Origin: Nonlabens xylanidelens
GTDB taxonomy: Bacteria > Bacteroidota > Bacteroidia > Flavobacteriales > Flavobacteriaceae
DNA: 64,000 nt
Assembly (NCBI RefSeq): GCF_002934445.1
Contig: NZ_PTJE01000005.1
Coordinates: 124,001-188,000, forward strand
Reading direction: 5' to 3'
The position numbers and the translations under genes are program-made. Shown here one piece after another: positions 17,488 to 25,764 of this stretch (position 1 is the first letter of the stretch; the number at the start of each line of letters is the position of its first letter). The notes under the pieces were generated by a model that was given only the letters and a program-made list of their open reading frames with translations, searched no databases and was not told where the DNA came from.

Positions 17488-18369
17488 TTATTCCTCTTCG
17501 TCTATTTTGGGTAGGTTGTAGACTAAATCTTCTAGAGCAACCTTTTTTTCTATAATTCCTACTGCGGTAAATTCTTCTATAATCTTATCTACGGTACTTT
17601 CCCATAACTGGTCATCACTAAACTCTGTACGTAACAGCCATTGCTGTACATCACCTACTTGTAGGTCGTAATGTGATGCTATAGTGCGATCTATACTAGG
17701 TATGTGTTTAAAGTCTGATGTGTAGGTATTAATGATGTGAAGCATTTTTGCAAGTGCTTCTTCTTTTTCTGAAATACATTTTTCTGTCGCAGCGATTACA
17801 AAACTAGGCCATGGTGTGGCTATAGTTTCTAGGCGTTTAAAAACACCTTGATCTACTATGGGCTGTGTCATATAACGTTCCCATAGAAATAGTTGCGCTT
17901 TATTTGCACTTAAAGCTTCTACAGCGCCATCTAGTGTATTAATTAATTCAAATTCTATGTCTTCGGTATCCCAACCATGTCTTTTGGCTAGTAGATAACT
18001 CATTAAATGAGAGCCGCTTCCATAGCGACTTATGGCTATTTTACCATCTTCTAGTTGCTCTGTTCTATCTGCTTCTATATTACCAGGTGCATGCACGCCC
18101 CATAGTAGAGGAGAGGATACATATACTTGTAAAATACGCGACTTATTCCCAGCGATAATATCTTTTACGATTCCATCGGTTAGAATACAGGCTACGTCTA
18201 GTTGCTCTTCACGCAATAGTTTGCTCATGCGACCAGTTCCCTCTGGTACGTCTTGCCATTGTAGATCTATTCCCGCTTTCGCAAAAGCGTTATCCTCAAT
18301 TGCTAGGTGCCATGGCAAATTAAAATGCTCTGGTACACCGCCTATTTTTATGGTTATCTTTTTTTCCAT
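17488..18369 (-). CDS. Periplasmic-binding-protein-like domain protein without signal peptide
   Basis: A 293-residue protein with the fold signature of SsuA/THI5/NMT1-type solute-binding proteins: KIGGVPEHFNLPWHLAIED, FAKAGIDLQWQDVPEGTG, LLREEQLDVACILTDG, KIAISRYGSGSHLMSYLLAKRHGW. It starts directly with the first strand, with no signal peptide or lipobox, so it should stay in the cytoplasm. No transporter genes lie nearby. It may be a cytoplasmic sensor or an enzyme built on this fold, as THI5 is. The AFAKA in the N-terminal helix is encoded by a dispersed palindrome copy with one mismatch. It lies 25 bases after ppk1 on the same strand, and a -7 box in that gap could give it its own start. 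Confidence 0.75.
   Translation of the reverse strand: MEKKITIKIGGVPEHFNLPWHLAIEDNAFAKAGIDLQWQDVPEGTGRMSKLLREEQLDVACILTDGIVKDIIAGNKSRILQVYVSSPLLWGVHAPGNIEADRTEQLEDGKIAISRYGSGSHLMSYLLAKRHGWDTEDIEFELINTLDGAVEALSANKAQLFLWERYMTQPIVDQGVFKRLETIATPWPSFVIAATEKCISEKEEALAKMLHIINTYTSDFKHIPSIDRTIASHYDLQVGDVQQWLLRTEFSDDQLWESTVDKIIEEFTAVGIIEKKVALEDLVYNLPKIDEEE
18274..18289. repeat. Dispersed palindrome, copy 7 (one mismatch, coding)
   Basis: CGCTTTCGCAAAAGCG lies within the binding-protein-like gene and is translated in the AFAKA frame (DNAFAKAGID). The single change is synonymous (GCG to GCA equivalent on the coding strand). Confidence 0.8.
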
Positions 18370-18375
18370 AGCTTA

Positions 18376-18383
18376 CAAATATA
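18376..18383 (-). promoter_or_regulatory. -7 box between ppk1 and the binding-protein-like gene
   Basis: On the minus strand, TATATTTG lies 6 bases before the ATG of the binding-protein-like gene. This suggests an internal promoter giving a very short leader. Confidence 0.4.
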
Positions 18384-18394
18384 GCACAGAAGCG

Positions 18395-20446
18395 TTAACT
18401 ATGCTTTTGTTCTAGGTATTTATAAATTTCTTCTTGTGAGCGAATTTTCTTCTCTCCATCCTTGGCTTGCACCATTGGGTTGTTTTCTTGTGGCGTATGT
18501 ATGCGTGCTTTTACATTATCTCTCAATTGAAGGTCTAGAATATCATCGAGCTCTGCATATATATCTGGATCATTGATAGGTGTTAACACTTCTATTCTAC
18601 GATCTAGGTTACGACTCATCCAGTCTGCGCTACCTGTATACATAATAGGATCTCCTGCATTGTGAAATTTATAAATACGACCATGTTCAAGGAATCTGTC
18701 TACTATAGAAGTGATTTCTATATTTTCACTTATACCTTTAAGTTGCGGCACGAGACTAGAGAATCCTCGTACTATAAGACGTATATGTACACCAGCCTGA
18801 CTGGCCTGGTACAATAGATGAATCATGCCACGATCTTCTAGCTGATTCATTTTTGCTGTGATGTAGCCACCTTTACCGTTTTTAGAATGTTCTATTTCTT
18901 GACGTATTAATGATTCAAAAGTACTTCTGGTAGTAAATGGGCTTATAAGCAGGCTACTGGCACGTGGTATAATTAAATCACCTTGCAAGACTTTAAAGGT
19001 TCTTAAAAGGTCTTTAGTTATTTTTTTATCTGCAGTAAATAATCCGTGATCACAATAGTTTTTAGAAGTTTTGGCATTAAAATTACCGGTACCTATGTAA
19101 GCATATCTTTTTTTCTTATCGTTTTCTCTACGTAAGATAAGCAGCACTTTGCTATGTACTTTTATACGTGGATAACTATAAATAACACGAGCGCCGTGTT
19201 TTTCAAATATGCGTCCCCATTTGATATTGTTTTCTTCGTCAAATCTAGCTTTTGCTTCTACAAAAACGGTTACTTTTTTACCGTTTTTAAGTGCTCTTAA
19301 TAATGCATCTGTAAGCGCAGATTCGTTTGCAACGCGATATAAAGATATTTTTATTTCTTCTACTTGCTCATCTTGTGATGCTTGGTCTATAAATCGTTGC
19401 ACATAATCAAAGGACATAAAAGGAAAATGTACGAGCTGATCTTTTTTTGCAATTACTTCAAAGTAAGAACTTTCCTTTTCTAATACTTTATGCTTTATAG
19501 TCTTTAAAGGAGCTGCCTGTAGCTCTTTGTTTTTAGTTGGGTTAGGGAAACCAAAGAAGTCATGGAAGTTATGATACGTACCGCCAGCTACCATATCTAT
19601 TTTACCTAAGCCTAGACTTTTTCTTACGTTTTTCCTAACATCTTTAGGCATGCTCTCATCATAGAGCAATCTAGTAGCTTGTCCTACCTCACGTTGCGAT
19701 AAAGATTTGTGAATCAAGTCTGCCAGAGTTCCATCTATCTCTTGATCTAGATATAATTCTGCATCTCTAGATAGTTTAATAGAGTAGGTATTTGATATTA
19801 TATTTTCAGGGAAAATATCTTCAATATTAGCTTTTATGATATCATCTAAAAAGGTTATAACATGTTGATCACCTTCTTTTTTAAGTTCTATAAAACGACT
19901 AGTTTCTGATGATGGGATATTTACAATACCGTATTTTTTTTCATCCTGAAAGGTTACTAACAAATAGAGGTGTTGGTTTTCTAAAAATATATCACTGGAC
20001 TTTGAAGCCTCTACGATATCGGTATGTAATATCTTTTTGAGATGTGTTTTATAATATTCATTGGCTAGCTGTAGGTGGTTGTTTTTAAGAGTTTTGAGAT
20101 CTAATAAGTGGATGTTGTTATCCTTTAATTCAGGGACTATATGATCAAAGAAAATCGTACCTAACTCTTCTTGTTGAGATTTTACTTTAACCAGTAATTG
20201 CTTTACAAACTTAGAAGGACGTAACGCTAGTTTTTTTCTAATGCTTTTATCAACTCTTTTAAGCTGACGCATTTGAGAAACTCGTACTCTAAAATACTCA
20301 TCTAGATTTGATGAGAAAATAGCGATAAATTTAAGACGCTCATAAAGAGGGTTGCTTTTATCTGCAGCTTCTTGTAGCACGCGGTCATTAAAACTTAACC
20401 AGTTGATGTCTCTATGCTGGTAAGGATATTTTTGATGTTTCTCCAT
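18395..20446 (-). CDS. ppk1: Polyphosphate kinase 1
   Basis: Ppk1 reversibly polymerises the gamma-phosphate of ATP into polyphosphate (EC 2.7.4.1). At 683 residues it has the usual length and four-domain order: N-terminal helical domain (RDINWLSFNDRVLQEA; SSNLDEYFRVR), head domain, and two phospholipase-D-like C-terminal domains. The autophosphorylated histidine is His431 in IKVHSKVLL. The second essential histidine is His588 in EHGRIYKFHN. Other conserved elements are EIKISLYRVA, FVEAKARFDEENNIKWG and GTGNFNAKT. It is divergent from a small lipoprotein gene and is followed on its strand by the binding-protein-like gene. Confidence 0.97.
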   Translation of the reverse strand: MEKHQKYPYQHRDINWLSFNDRVLQEAADKSNPLYERLKFIAIFSSNLDEYFRVRVSQMRQLKRVDKSIRKKLALRPSKFVKQLLVKVKSQQEELGTIFFDHIVPELKDNNIHLLDLKTLKNNHLQLANEYYKTHLKKILHTDIVEASKSSDIFLENQHLYLLVTFQDEKKYGIVNIPSSETSRFIELKKEGDQHVITFLDDIIKANIEDIFPENIISNTYSIKLSRDAELYLDQEIDGTLADLIHKSLSQREVGQATRLLYDESMPKDVRKNVRKSLGLGKIDMVAGGTYHNFHDFFGFPNPTKNKELQAAPLKTIKHKVLEKESSYFEVIAKKDQLVHFPFMSFDYVQRFIDQASQDEQVEEIKISLYRVANESALTDALLRALKNGKKVTVFVEAKARFDEENNIKWGRIFEKHGARVIYSYPRIKVHSKVLLILRRENDKKKRYAYIGTGNFNAKTSKNYCDHGLFTADKKITKDLLRTFKVLQGDLIIPRASSLLISPFTTRSTFESLIRQEIEHSKNGKGGYITAKMNQLEDRGMIHLLYQASQAGVHIRLIVRGFSSLVPQLKGISENIEITSIVDRFLEHGRIYKFHNAGDPIMYTGSADWMSRNLDRRIEVLTPINDPDIYAELDDILDLQLRDNVKARIHTPQENNPMVQAKDGEKKIRSQEEIYKYLEQKHS

Positions 20447-20548
20447 CTGTTAAAATTAAGAGGTTCTAGGAGTTTGTTTTATCAAATTAAGGTTAAAAGT
20501 TCCTAATATGTTGTAGATTTAAAAACCAATCTACAATTCACTTAAACT

Positions 20549-20914
20549 ATGAAAAAGTACTTTCCACTTATTGTCCTTTGTTTTTTGACCATTTCATGTT
20601 CTGATGAGTCCAATGATGATATCCAAGTAGAGAGAAATATGACCTTAAATATAAATGAAGAACATAACGAACTTCTAAGTCTTGAGAGAGATCAAAGAAC
20701 TCATACTATAACGAGACAGGCTAACATATTTGAAACAAGTGAAATTATTCAAACTTTAAATGCCTCAGATGAGGAAATGTCATTCTTTACTTTCAAACCA
20801 CAAGATTCGTTTACAGGCGAGGAAACAGTAATCATTACCACAATTGAAACCTCAAGCGAGAATGTAAATAACAGTCGTAAGATCACTACAACATATAACT
20901 TTACTGTACAGTAA
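20549..20914 (+). CDS. Small lipoprotein of unknown function
   Basis: A 121-residue protein with a lipoprotein signal (MKKYFPLIVLCFLTISC, Cys17). The mature part is acidic and Ser/Thr/Asn-rich, with a strand-rich C-terminus (FFTFKPQDSFTGEETVIITTIE). This resembles a single Ig-like or cadherin-like repeat as seen in Flavobacterial surface lipoproteins. No family is recognised. It converges on the nucleoside phosphorylase gene with only 5 bases between the stops. Confidence 0.65.
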   Translation: MKKYFPLIVLCFLTISCSDESNDDIQVERNMTLNINEEHNELLSLERDQRTHTITRQANIFETSEIIQTLNASDEEMSFFTFKPQDSFTGEETVIITTIETSSENVNNSRKITTTYNFTVQ

Positions 20915-20919
20915 TAGTT

Positions 20920-21786
20920 TTAAGTAACAATAGAATCTAAAGTGAATTTAATTAGTTTCTCTACTAACTCTTTAGGCTTTGTAGAAAACTCACCAGTAGC
21001 TCTATTTGCAAGAATAGCATTTAAAGATACAGCTCTATGACCTAATAACTTTGACATGGCATATATACCAGCGGTTTCCATTTCTAGATTAGTTATTTTA
21101 TGTCCTTCAAAATTGAAGTCTGCAATGTGTTGATTCAAATCATTTTCTGCAGGTTGTAATCTTATTTTACGACTTTGTGGCCCATAAAATCCTACATTAG
21201 TAATGGTATTTCCATTAATCATCTCTACGGTCTGAAATTTCTTTGCAAGGTCTGCATCGCAGTTTACTATGTAAGGGGTAGAATGTAATTTTGATCGTGG
21301 AATTTGTTGGGTAACCGCTTTCGCAAAAGCGAGATCACCACCATCACTTTCATACCAGTGCATTAAACTATCAAAACCTATCCCGCGTTGTGATAATAAA
21401 AAGCTGTCTATGGGAATGTCACTTTGCACCGCTCCACTAGTTCCAACACGTATGATATCTAGAGATTTAAGCTCTTCTTTTACTTCTCTAGTTTTAAAAT
21501 CTACATTTACTAACGCATCTAACTCGTTAAAAACGATGTCTATATTATCCGTTCCTATACCGGTAGAAACCACGCTAATGCGTCTGTTTTTATAAACACC
21601 AGTATGGGTGTGAAACTCGCGTTTTCCTACTTTTAACTCTATAACGTCAAAGTATTTTGAGACTTCACTGACACGCTCTGGATCACCTACTGTGATTACT
21701 GTGTCTGCCAGTTGATGTGGTTTAAGATTTAAGTGATAGATGCTACCATCTGGATTTATGATAAGCTCTGAATTTGCTATAGGCAT
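20920..21786 (-). CDS. Nucleoside phosphorylase (uridine phosphorylase-like)
   Basis: A 288-residue cytoplasmic enzyme of the PNP/UDP family that cleaves nucleosides with phosphate. The phosphate-binding motif GDPERV is near residue 33, RVGTSGAVQ near 112, and the nucleoside-binding NLEMETAGIY near 234. Base specificity (uridine or purine) cannot be settled by eye, although uridine phosphorylase is the closest pattern. A dispersed palindrome copy encodes AFAKA at about residues 152-157, in a surface helix. Its ATG is 1 base downstream of the ridA-like stop, so the two form an operon. Confidence 0.88.
   Translation of the reverse strand: MPIANSELIINPDGSIYHLNLKPHQLADTVITVGDPERVSEVSKYFDVIELKVGKREFHTHTGVYKNRRISVVSTGIGTDNIDIVFNELDALVNVDFKTREVKEELKSLDIIRVGTSGAVQSDIPIDSFLLSQRGIGFDSLMHWYESDGGDLAFAKAVTQQIPRSKLHSTPYIVNCDADLAKKFQTVEMINGNTITNVGFYGPQSRKIRLQPAENDLNQHIADFNFEGHKITNLEMETAGIYAMSKLLGHRAVSLNAILANRATGEFSTKPKELVEKLIKFTLDSIVT
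21316..21331. repeat. Dispersed palindrome, copy 8 (one mismatch, coding)
   Basis: CGCTTTCGCAAAAGCG lies inside the nucleoside phosphorylase gene and is read as AFAKA (GDLAFAKAVTQ). It carries the same single change as copy 7. Confidence 0.8.
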
Positions 21787-21787
21787 A

Positions 21788-22186
21788 TTAAAAATCGTGT
21801 TTTGCGATGAGTGAAATTTCTACATTCACATATTTAGGCAGGTTTGCTACCTCTACAGTTTCTCTAGCAGGAGCTGTTTCTTCTTTAAAGTAACTTCCAT
21901 AAACTTCATTAACCGTAGCAAAGTTGCCCATGTCACTTAAAAAAATACTTGTTTTAAGTACGTTTTCAAAAGTCATGTCTACCTGTTTAAGAAGGCTCTC
22001 TAGGTGCTTCATTACTAGATGTGTCTCTTCTTTAAGGTCGTCTATTTTAAGTTCTCCAGTAGCAGGATCTATCGCAATCTGACCGCTAGTGTATAATGTC
22101 TTTTCAAAATCATTACTGTAATATACAGCCTGATTGTAGGGACCTATAGGCTTAGGAGCAAGGTCTGTGTAGATAATTTTTTTCAT
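21788..22186 (-). CDS. RidA family protein (enamine/imine deaminase)
   Basis: A 132-residue trimeric YjgF/YER057c/UK114 protein that hydrolyses reactive 2-aminoacrylate-type enamines. Family signatures are APKPIGPYNQAV at the N-terminus, LYTSGQIAIDP, and a conserved ETVEVANLPKYVNVEISLIA tail. The carboxylate-binding arginine is in APARETVEV. It is the first gene of a two-gene operon with a nucleoside phosphorylase, 1 base apart. A terminator belonging to the next operon lies upstream. Confidence 0.92.
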   Translation of the reverse strand: MKKIIYTDLAPKPIGPYNQAVYYSNDFEKTLYTSGQIAIDPATGELKIDDLKEETHLVMKHLESLLKQVDMTFENVLKTSIFLSDMGNFATVNEVYGSYFKEETAPARETVEVANLPKYVNVEISLIAKHDF

Positions 22187-22259
22187 GATACTAATTTAAG
22201 ACTTATTAAAGAGCTTCTTGAAACTGTATAATAAGTTTTTATTTAAGAATATGTTAAAT

Positions 22260-22291
22260 GAAAAAGCGCGTTGTGTAAAACAACGCGCTTT
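22260..22291 (-). terminator. Terminator of the cyclophilin-FKBP gene
   Basis: The 12-bp stem AAAGCGCGTTGT/ACAACGCGCTTT with a 5-base loop is followed on the minus strand by five T. Confidence 0.88.
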
Positions 22292-22324
22292 CTATTAAAT
22301 ATGGAACTTTAAGTTCTATATGAT

Positions 22325-23461
22325 TTATTTTGTGATCTTCATTTCAAAAACAAGATCAGTGTTAGGAGGTATAACACCACCAGCGCCACGCTCACCATAA
22401 GCAAGGTCAGATGGTATAAATGCTACTATCTCGTCACCGTAATTCATAGATAACATAGCGTCTTTAAATCCTTGAACCATACCTACAGAAGAACTGTATT
22501 GAACTGGCATAGGGGCATAAGCATTCATTTGTGCTTTTCTCTCGTTTACGTTATCATATTTTTGAGCTATCTCTAATACAGAAGAGTCAAATAAAGTACC
22601 GTCCATAAAGAAACCACTATAATCCATCATTACAGAAACGCCATCAGCTGGTTTTTCACCGCTTCCTACTTTCTTTACATAAACCATTACATCGCTATTA
22701 GGTAATTTAGTAGCTTTAAGTTTTAGAGCAGCAAGGTCAGTTGCTTTAGCCGCTTTATTTGCAGGTGCAGAAGCTTTTCTTTCGGTAGCAATCTTTTCTG
22801 CTTCTTCTCTTTTTGCTTTTGCAGCACTTAATGCGTCTTCAAATGTTTTAACAGCATCCCATTTTCTAGCTTCTTTACCTTTACGGATTATAGATATTTT
22901 TTGCATGATCATATCTTCTACAGGCTTCTGTCCGTTTACTGGAGTAGTAGCAATAGAATCAACAACTTCAAGGCCTTTTACCACTTTACCGAATACGTTA
23001 TAACGCATATCCAGTCCAGGGTTTTCTTTGTGCATGATAAAGAACTGGCTACCGTTAGTATCTGGTCCAGCATTTGCCATAGAAAGGATACCTTTAGAAT
23101 CGTGCTTTAAAGAATCGCTTACTTCTTGATCAAATTTGTAACCTACATCACCACTTCCAGTACCAGTGATATCTCCACCTTGTATCATAAAGTCTTTAAT
23201 TACTCTATGAAAAATAAGACCATCATAAAAAGGTTTACCTTTAAGAGAATCGTTCACTAATGGGTGTTTACCTTCAGCGAGAGCGACAAAGTTAGCACTA
23301 GACACAGGAGCATCCTTGTAATACAATTCTGCAAACATGGTTCCTTTATTCGTTTGAATTTCGGCATATACACCATCCTTAACGTCTGGATATTTGTCTT
23401 CACAAGAAGATGCCATAAATACTAGGGCAAGTATTGCAAGTAGTCCGTGGATTTTTTTCAT
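22325..23461 (-). CDS. Two-domain peptidyl-prolyl isomerase lipoprotein (cyclophilin + FKBP)
   Basis: A 378-residue lipoprotein (lipobox MASSC, Cys20) that fuses two unrelated prolyl isomerases. The cyclophilin domain (about 30-195) has FHRVIKDFMIQGGD, SMANAGPDTNGSQFFI and YNVFGKVVKG. A Lys/Ala-rich helical linker (about 195-250) leads to an FKBP domain (about 255-378: MMDYSGFFMDGTLFDSS, GMVQGFKDAML, YGERGAGGVIPPNTDLVFEMKI). It should assist folding of exported proteins in the periplasm. The gldI-like FKBP lipoprotein and a DHH phosphoesterase lie directly upstream on the same strand. Confidence 0.92.
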   Translation of the reverse strand: MKKIHGLLAILALVFMASSCEDKYPDVKDGVYAEIQTNKGTMFAELYYKDAPVSSANFVALAEGKHPLVNDSLKGKPFYDGLIFHRVIKDFMIQGGDITGTGSGDVGYKFDQEVSDSLKHDSKGILSMANAGPDTNGSQFFIMHKENPGLDMRYNVFGKVVKGLEVVDSIATTPVNGQKPVEDMIMQKISIIRKGKEARKWDAVKTFEDALSAAKAKREEAEKIATERKASAPANKAAKATDLAALKLKATKLPNSDVMVYVKKVGSGEKPADGVSVMMDYSGFFMDGTLFDSSVLEIAQKYDNVNERKAQMNAYAPMPVQYSSSVGMVQGFKDAMLSMNYGDEIVAFIPSDLAYGERGAGGVIPPNTDLVFEMKITK

Positions 23462-23500
23462 TTTACTAATTTATTTTTTGTTTAAAATTATTTTGGATTT

Positions 23501-23516
23501 TGCTTTCGCGAAAGCG
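23501..23516. repeat. Dispersed palindrome, copy 9 (one mismatch, intergenic)
   Basis: TGCTTTCGCGAAAGCG differs from the consensus only at the first base. It lies between gldI and the cyclophilin-FKBP gene. Confidence 0.8.
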
Positions 23517-23533
23517 GAACACTTATCCCACTT

Positions 23534-24100
23534 TTAGTTTTCTACATTTATACCTAATAATCTTACACGACTTTTAAAAGGTGTGTTGGGTCCTATTAGA
23601 TTTTGGTCTCCATAATAGCCATAAGCTGCATAAGATGGGAAAAATACGATCATCTCCTCATTGGTTTGCATTAACTTTAACGCTTCTCTCATACCTCTAA
23701 AAACACCATATTCTTGCTCTAGGCTCTTTGTGATAGGAGATAGGTCTTCTTTATTATAAATAACCTCTCCATTTAAAGAGGTAACATCATATTCAAAAGT
23801 AACTCGATCACCGAATTTAGGCTGGATACCGCTTACAGAATCTTTTTTAGTAAACATGTAATAAAACCCAGTTGAACCGCGCTCAAACTGTTGATCTAAA
23901 TCCTTAATAATGGTTTCTATCGCCTCCTCTTCGGCAGCGTATAGTTTTTTATTAATTTCAATAGATTCTTGTATGGTAGAACTAGTCGTGTTAGTAATAG
24001 GTTTTCTAGGTTCTACTTTTTTACTACAACCGTAAAAAGAAACTAGAATAACAACTACTAAAACCGTTTTATATAACCACTTCATGGAGCTCTTTTTCAT
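23534..24100 (-). CDS. gldI: Gliding motility-associated FKBP-type prolyl isomerase lipoprotein
   Basis: A 188-residue lipoprotein (signal peptide with SFYGC, Cys25) whose C-terminal half is an FKBP domain (FGDRVTFEYDVTSLNGEVI, GVFRGMREALKLMQTNEEMIVFFPSYAAYGYYGD, IGPNTPFKSRVRLLGI). Small size, lipid anchor and position after a DHH phosphoesterase match GldI, which in Flavobacterium is needed for gliding and type IX secretion, probably by folding other Gld proteins. The assignment rests on size and context rather than on a GldI-only motif. Its start overlaps the upstream gene by about 30 bases; a second Met five codons later also overlaps it. Confidence 0.8.
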   Translation of the reverse strand: MKKSSMKWLYKTVLVVVILVSFYGCSKKVEPRKPITNTTSSTIQESIEINKKLYAAEEEAIETIIKDLDQQFERGSTGFYYMFTKKDSVSGIQPKFGDRVTFEYDVTSLNGEVIYNKEDLSPITKSLEQEYGVFRGMREALKLMQTNEEMIVFFPSYAAYGYYGDQNLIGPNTPFKSRVRLLGINVEN

Positions 24101-25094
24101 AAGAGGGCAAGATACTAATTAATTTTTTCACTGTATCGTCCATAGAAAGATCAGATTTACCACCGGCTGCATTTTTGTGGCCGCCACCTTCCCAGTTATC
24201 TCGTGCTAGTTGATTCACATCAAAGTCCCCCTTAGATCTTAATGATGTTTTAATGATAGACTCGCTTTTTTTCTCGATTAATATTTGTGCAAATACAATA
24301 CCGTCTAGACTTAATGCATAGTTTACAAAACCTTCTGTATCACCTTTTTTAAAGTTATTGTCATCCAGTTCTTTTTGAGTAAGAGTGATAAAAGCAGTGC
24401 GGTATTTTTCTAAAATAACCATGTTATTAAGTGCAACACCTAGCAACTTCATTCTAGAAGGTGTGTTTACATCATGAATCTTGCGATTTATACCTTCACT
24501 ATTAGCACCTTTATCTACCAGATTTGCAGCAACACGTAGGGTAGTAGAAGTGGTAGAACGGTATTTAAAACTACCAGTATCTGTTAATATACCTGTGTAC
24601 ATAGCAGTAGCCATGGCAGGAGTTATTTTTTCAGTGTCGCCTAGCATTTCTAGAAAGTGATAAATCATCTCGCAGGTAGAACTCATAGCTGTGTCACTAT
24701 ACATATAGGTAGCAAAATCATCTGGTTGCTGGTGATGGTCTATCATAACAAAGGTAGATTTTACCTCGCTAAGAATAGTTTCCATATTTCCTGCGCGGTG
24801 AAAAGCGTTGTGATCTAGGTTAAAAATAAGATCGGCTTCATTGATAAGAGCATCTGCTTTTTTACTTTCTTGTTCGTAATTGACAAATAAATCACTGTAA
24901 TCCATCCATTTTAAGAAGGTAGGAAAATCGTTAGGACTTATCATAGTTACCTTGTGACCTAGCTGGATTAAATAACCGTAAAGCGCAGTTACAGAACCTA
25001 CAGCGTCACCATCTGGATTTTTATGTGGTACAATAACAATATTTCTAGGAGAGGAAAGCTCTTTTTTCAGGCCTTCAATTTGATCTTTATTCAT
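24069..25094 (-). CDS. DHH/DHHA1 phosphoesterase (NrnA-like oligoribonuclease/pAp phosphatase)
   Basis: A 341-residue cytoplasmic enzyme. The DHH domain has the metal ligands of PHKNPDGDAVGS (His24, Asp28, Asp30), NLDHNAFHR and the name-giving DHH at 119-121. The DHHA1 domain ends with GGGHKNAAGG near residue 307, which binds RNA. NrnA proteins degrade nanoRNAs and dephosphorylate 3'-phosphoadenosine 5'-phosphate (pAp). Length and motifs fit NrnA. It is first in an operon with gldI; the 3' end overlaps gldI. A TACTTTTG -7 box lies 7 bases before the ATG. Confidence 0.88.
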   Translation of the reverse strand: MNKDQIEGLKKELSSPRNIVIVPHKNPDGDAVGSVTALYGYLIQLGHKVTMISPNDFPTFLKWMDYSDLFVNYEQESKKADALINEADLIFNLDHNAFHRAGNMETILSEVKSTFVMIDHHQQPDDFATYMYSDTAMSSTCEMIYHFLEMLGDTEKITPAMATAMYTGILTDTGSFKYRSTTSTTLRVAANLVDKGANSEGINRKIHDVNTPSRMKLLGVALNNMVILEKYRTAFITLTQKELDDNNFKKGDTEGFVNYALSLDGIVFAQILIEKKSESIIKTSLRSKGDFDVNQLARDNWEGGGHKNAAGGKSDLSMDDTVKKLISILPSYEKELHEVVI

Positions 25095-25101
25095 AGGGTA
25101 A

Positions 25102-25109
25102 CAAAAGTA
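25102..25109 (-). promoter_or_regulatory. -7 box of the DHH phosphoesterase/gldI operon
   Basis: On the minus strand this is TACTTTTG, followed by 7 bases and then ATG, which again implies a very short leader. Confidence 0.5.
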
Positions 25110-25201
25110 AAGTTTTCTCAGGCTTTAACAAGTATAATGGTCATTAAGCTAGAGGACAGTTTTATTTTTTATTTAGGAGGTATAATTTTATGTCAAAGTA
25201 T

Positions 25202-25209
25202 TACTTTTG
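25202..25209 (+). promoter_or_regulatory. ndk -7 promoter box
   Basis: TACTTTTG lies 24 bases before the ndk ATG. A TTG within this box could be mistaken for an upstream start codon. Confidence 0.5.
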
Positions 25210-25233
25210 CAGCGCATTTTAAAAAATATAAAA

Positions 25234-25653
25234 ATGGCTACTAATAGAACATTTACAATGATTAAGCCTGATGGCGTTGAAGACGGTCACACAGGTGCTA
25301 TACTTGATAAGATTACAGCAAGCGGTTTTAGAATCGTTGCTTTGAAAAAAACTCAAATGACTGTTGCAGATGCACAGGCGTTTTATGAAGTACACAGTGA
25401 GCGTCCATTTTATGGTGAATTAGTAGAATTCATGAGCCGTGGTCCTATAGTAGCTGCAGTTCTTGAAAAAGAAAACGCTGTTGCAGATTTCCGTACTTTA
25501 ATAGGTGCTACAAATCCTGCTGATGCTGCCGAAGGTACTATTAGAAAGATGTTTGCAAAGAGTATGGGTGAAAACGCTGTTCACGGTAGTGATAGTGATG
25601 AGAACGCTGCTATAGAAAGTGCATTCCACTTCTCTGGTCGTGAAATGTTCTAA
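25234..25653 (+). CDS. ndk: Nucleoside diphosphate kinase
   Basis: Ndk exchanges phosphates between nucleoside tri- and diphosphates through a phosphohistidine (EC 2.7.4.6). The 139-residue chain has the normal length, with FTMIKPDGV at the start and the active-site His117 in NAVHGSDS. I chose the ATG at 25234, giving [13 protein letters not shown]. An in-frame TTG at 25207 lies inside the -7 box and cannot be transcribed as a leader. It is monocistronic with a terminator. Confidence 0.96.
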   Translation: MATNRTFTMIKPDGVEDGHTGAILDKITASGFRIVALKKTQMTVADAQAFYEVHSERPFYGELVEFMSRGPIVAAVLEKENAVADFRTLIGATNPADAAEGTIRKMFAKSMGENAVHGSDSDENAAIESAFHFSGREMF

Positions 25654-25696
25654 GAAACAGACTCTTTATAGTAGTTTACTACTTTAAATTATATAG

Positions 25697-25727
25697 AAAA
25701 GCCACTTCATAAGAAGTGGCTTTTTTT
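25697..25727 (+). terminator. ndk terminator
   Basis: The stem GCCACTTC/GAAGTGGC with a 4-base loop is flanked by AAAA on the left and seven T on the right. Confidence 0.9.
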
Positions 25728-25742
25728 GTTGGTTGTTTTTAT

Positions 25743-25758
25743 CGCTTTCGCGAAAGCG
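25743..25758. repeat. CGCTTTCGCGAAAGCG palindrome, copy 10 (intergenic)
   Basis: Exact copy between the convergent ndk and maf genes. Confidence 0.9.
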
Positions 25759-25764
25759 AAACAA

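Noticed and set aside
25207-25233. Upstream TTG start adding nine residues to ndk
   Set aside because: The TTG lies inside the TACTTTTG -7 box, so it cannot be in the mRNA; the ATG at 25234 gives the family N-terminus.
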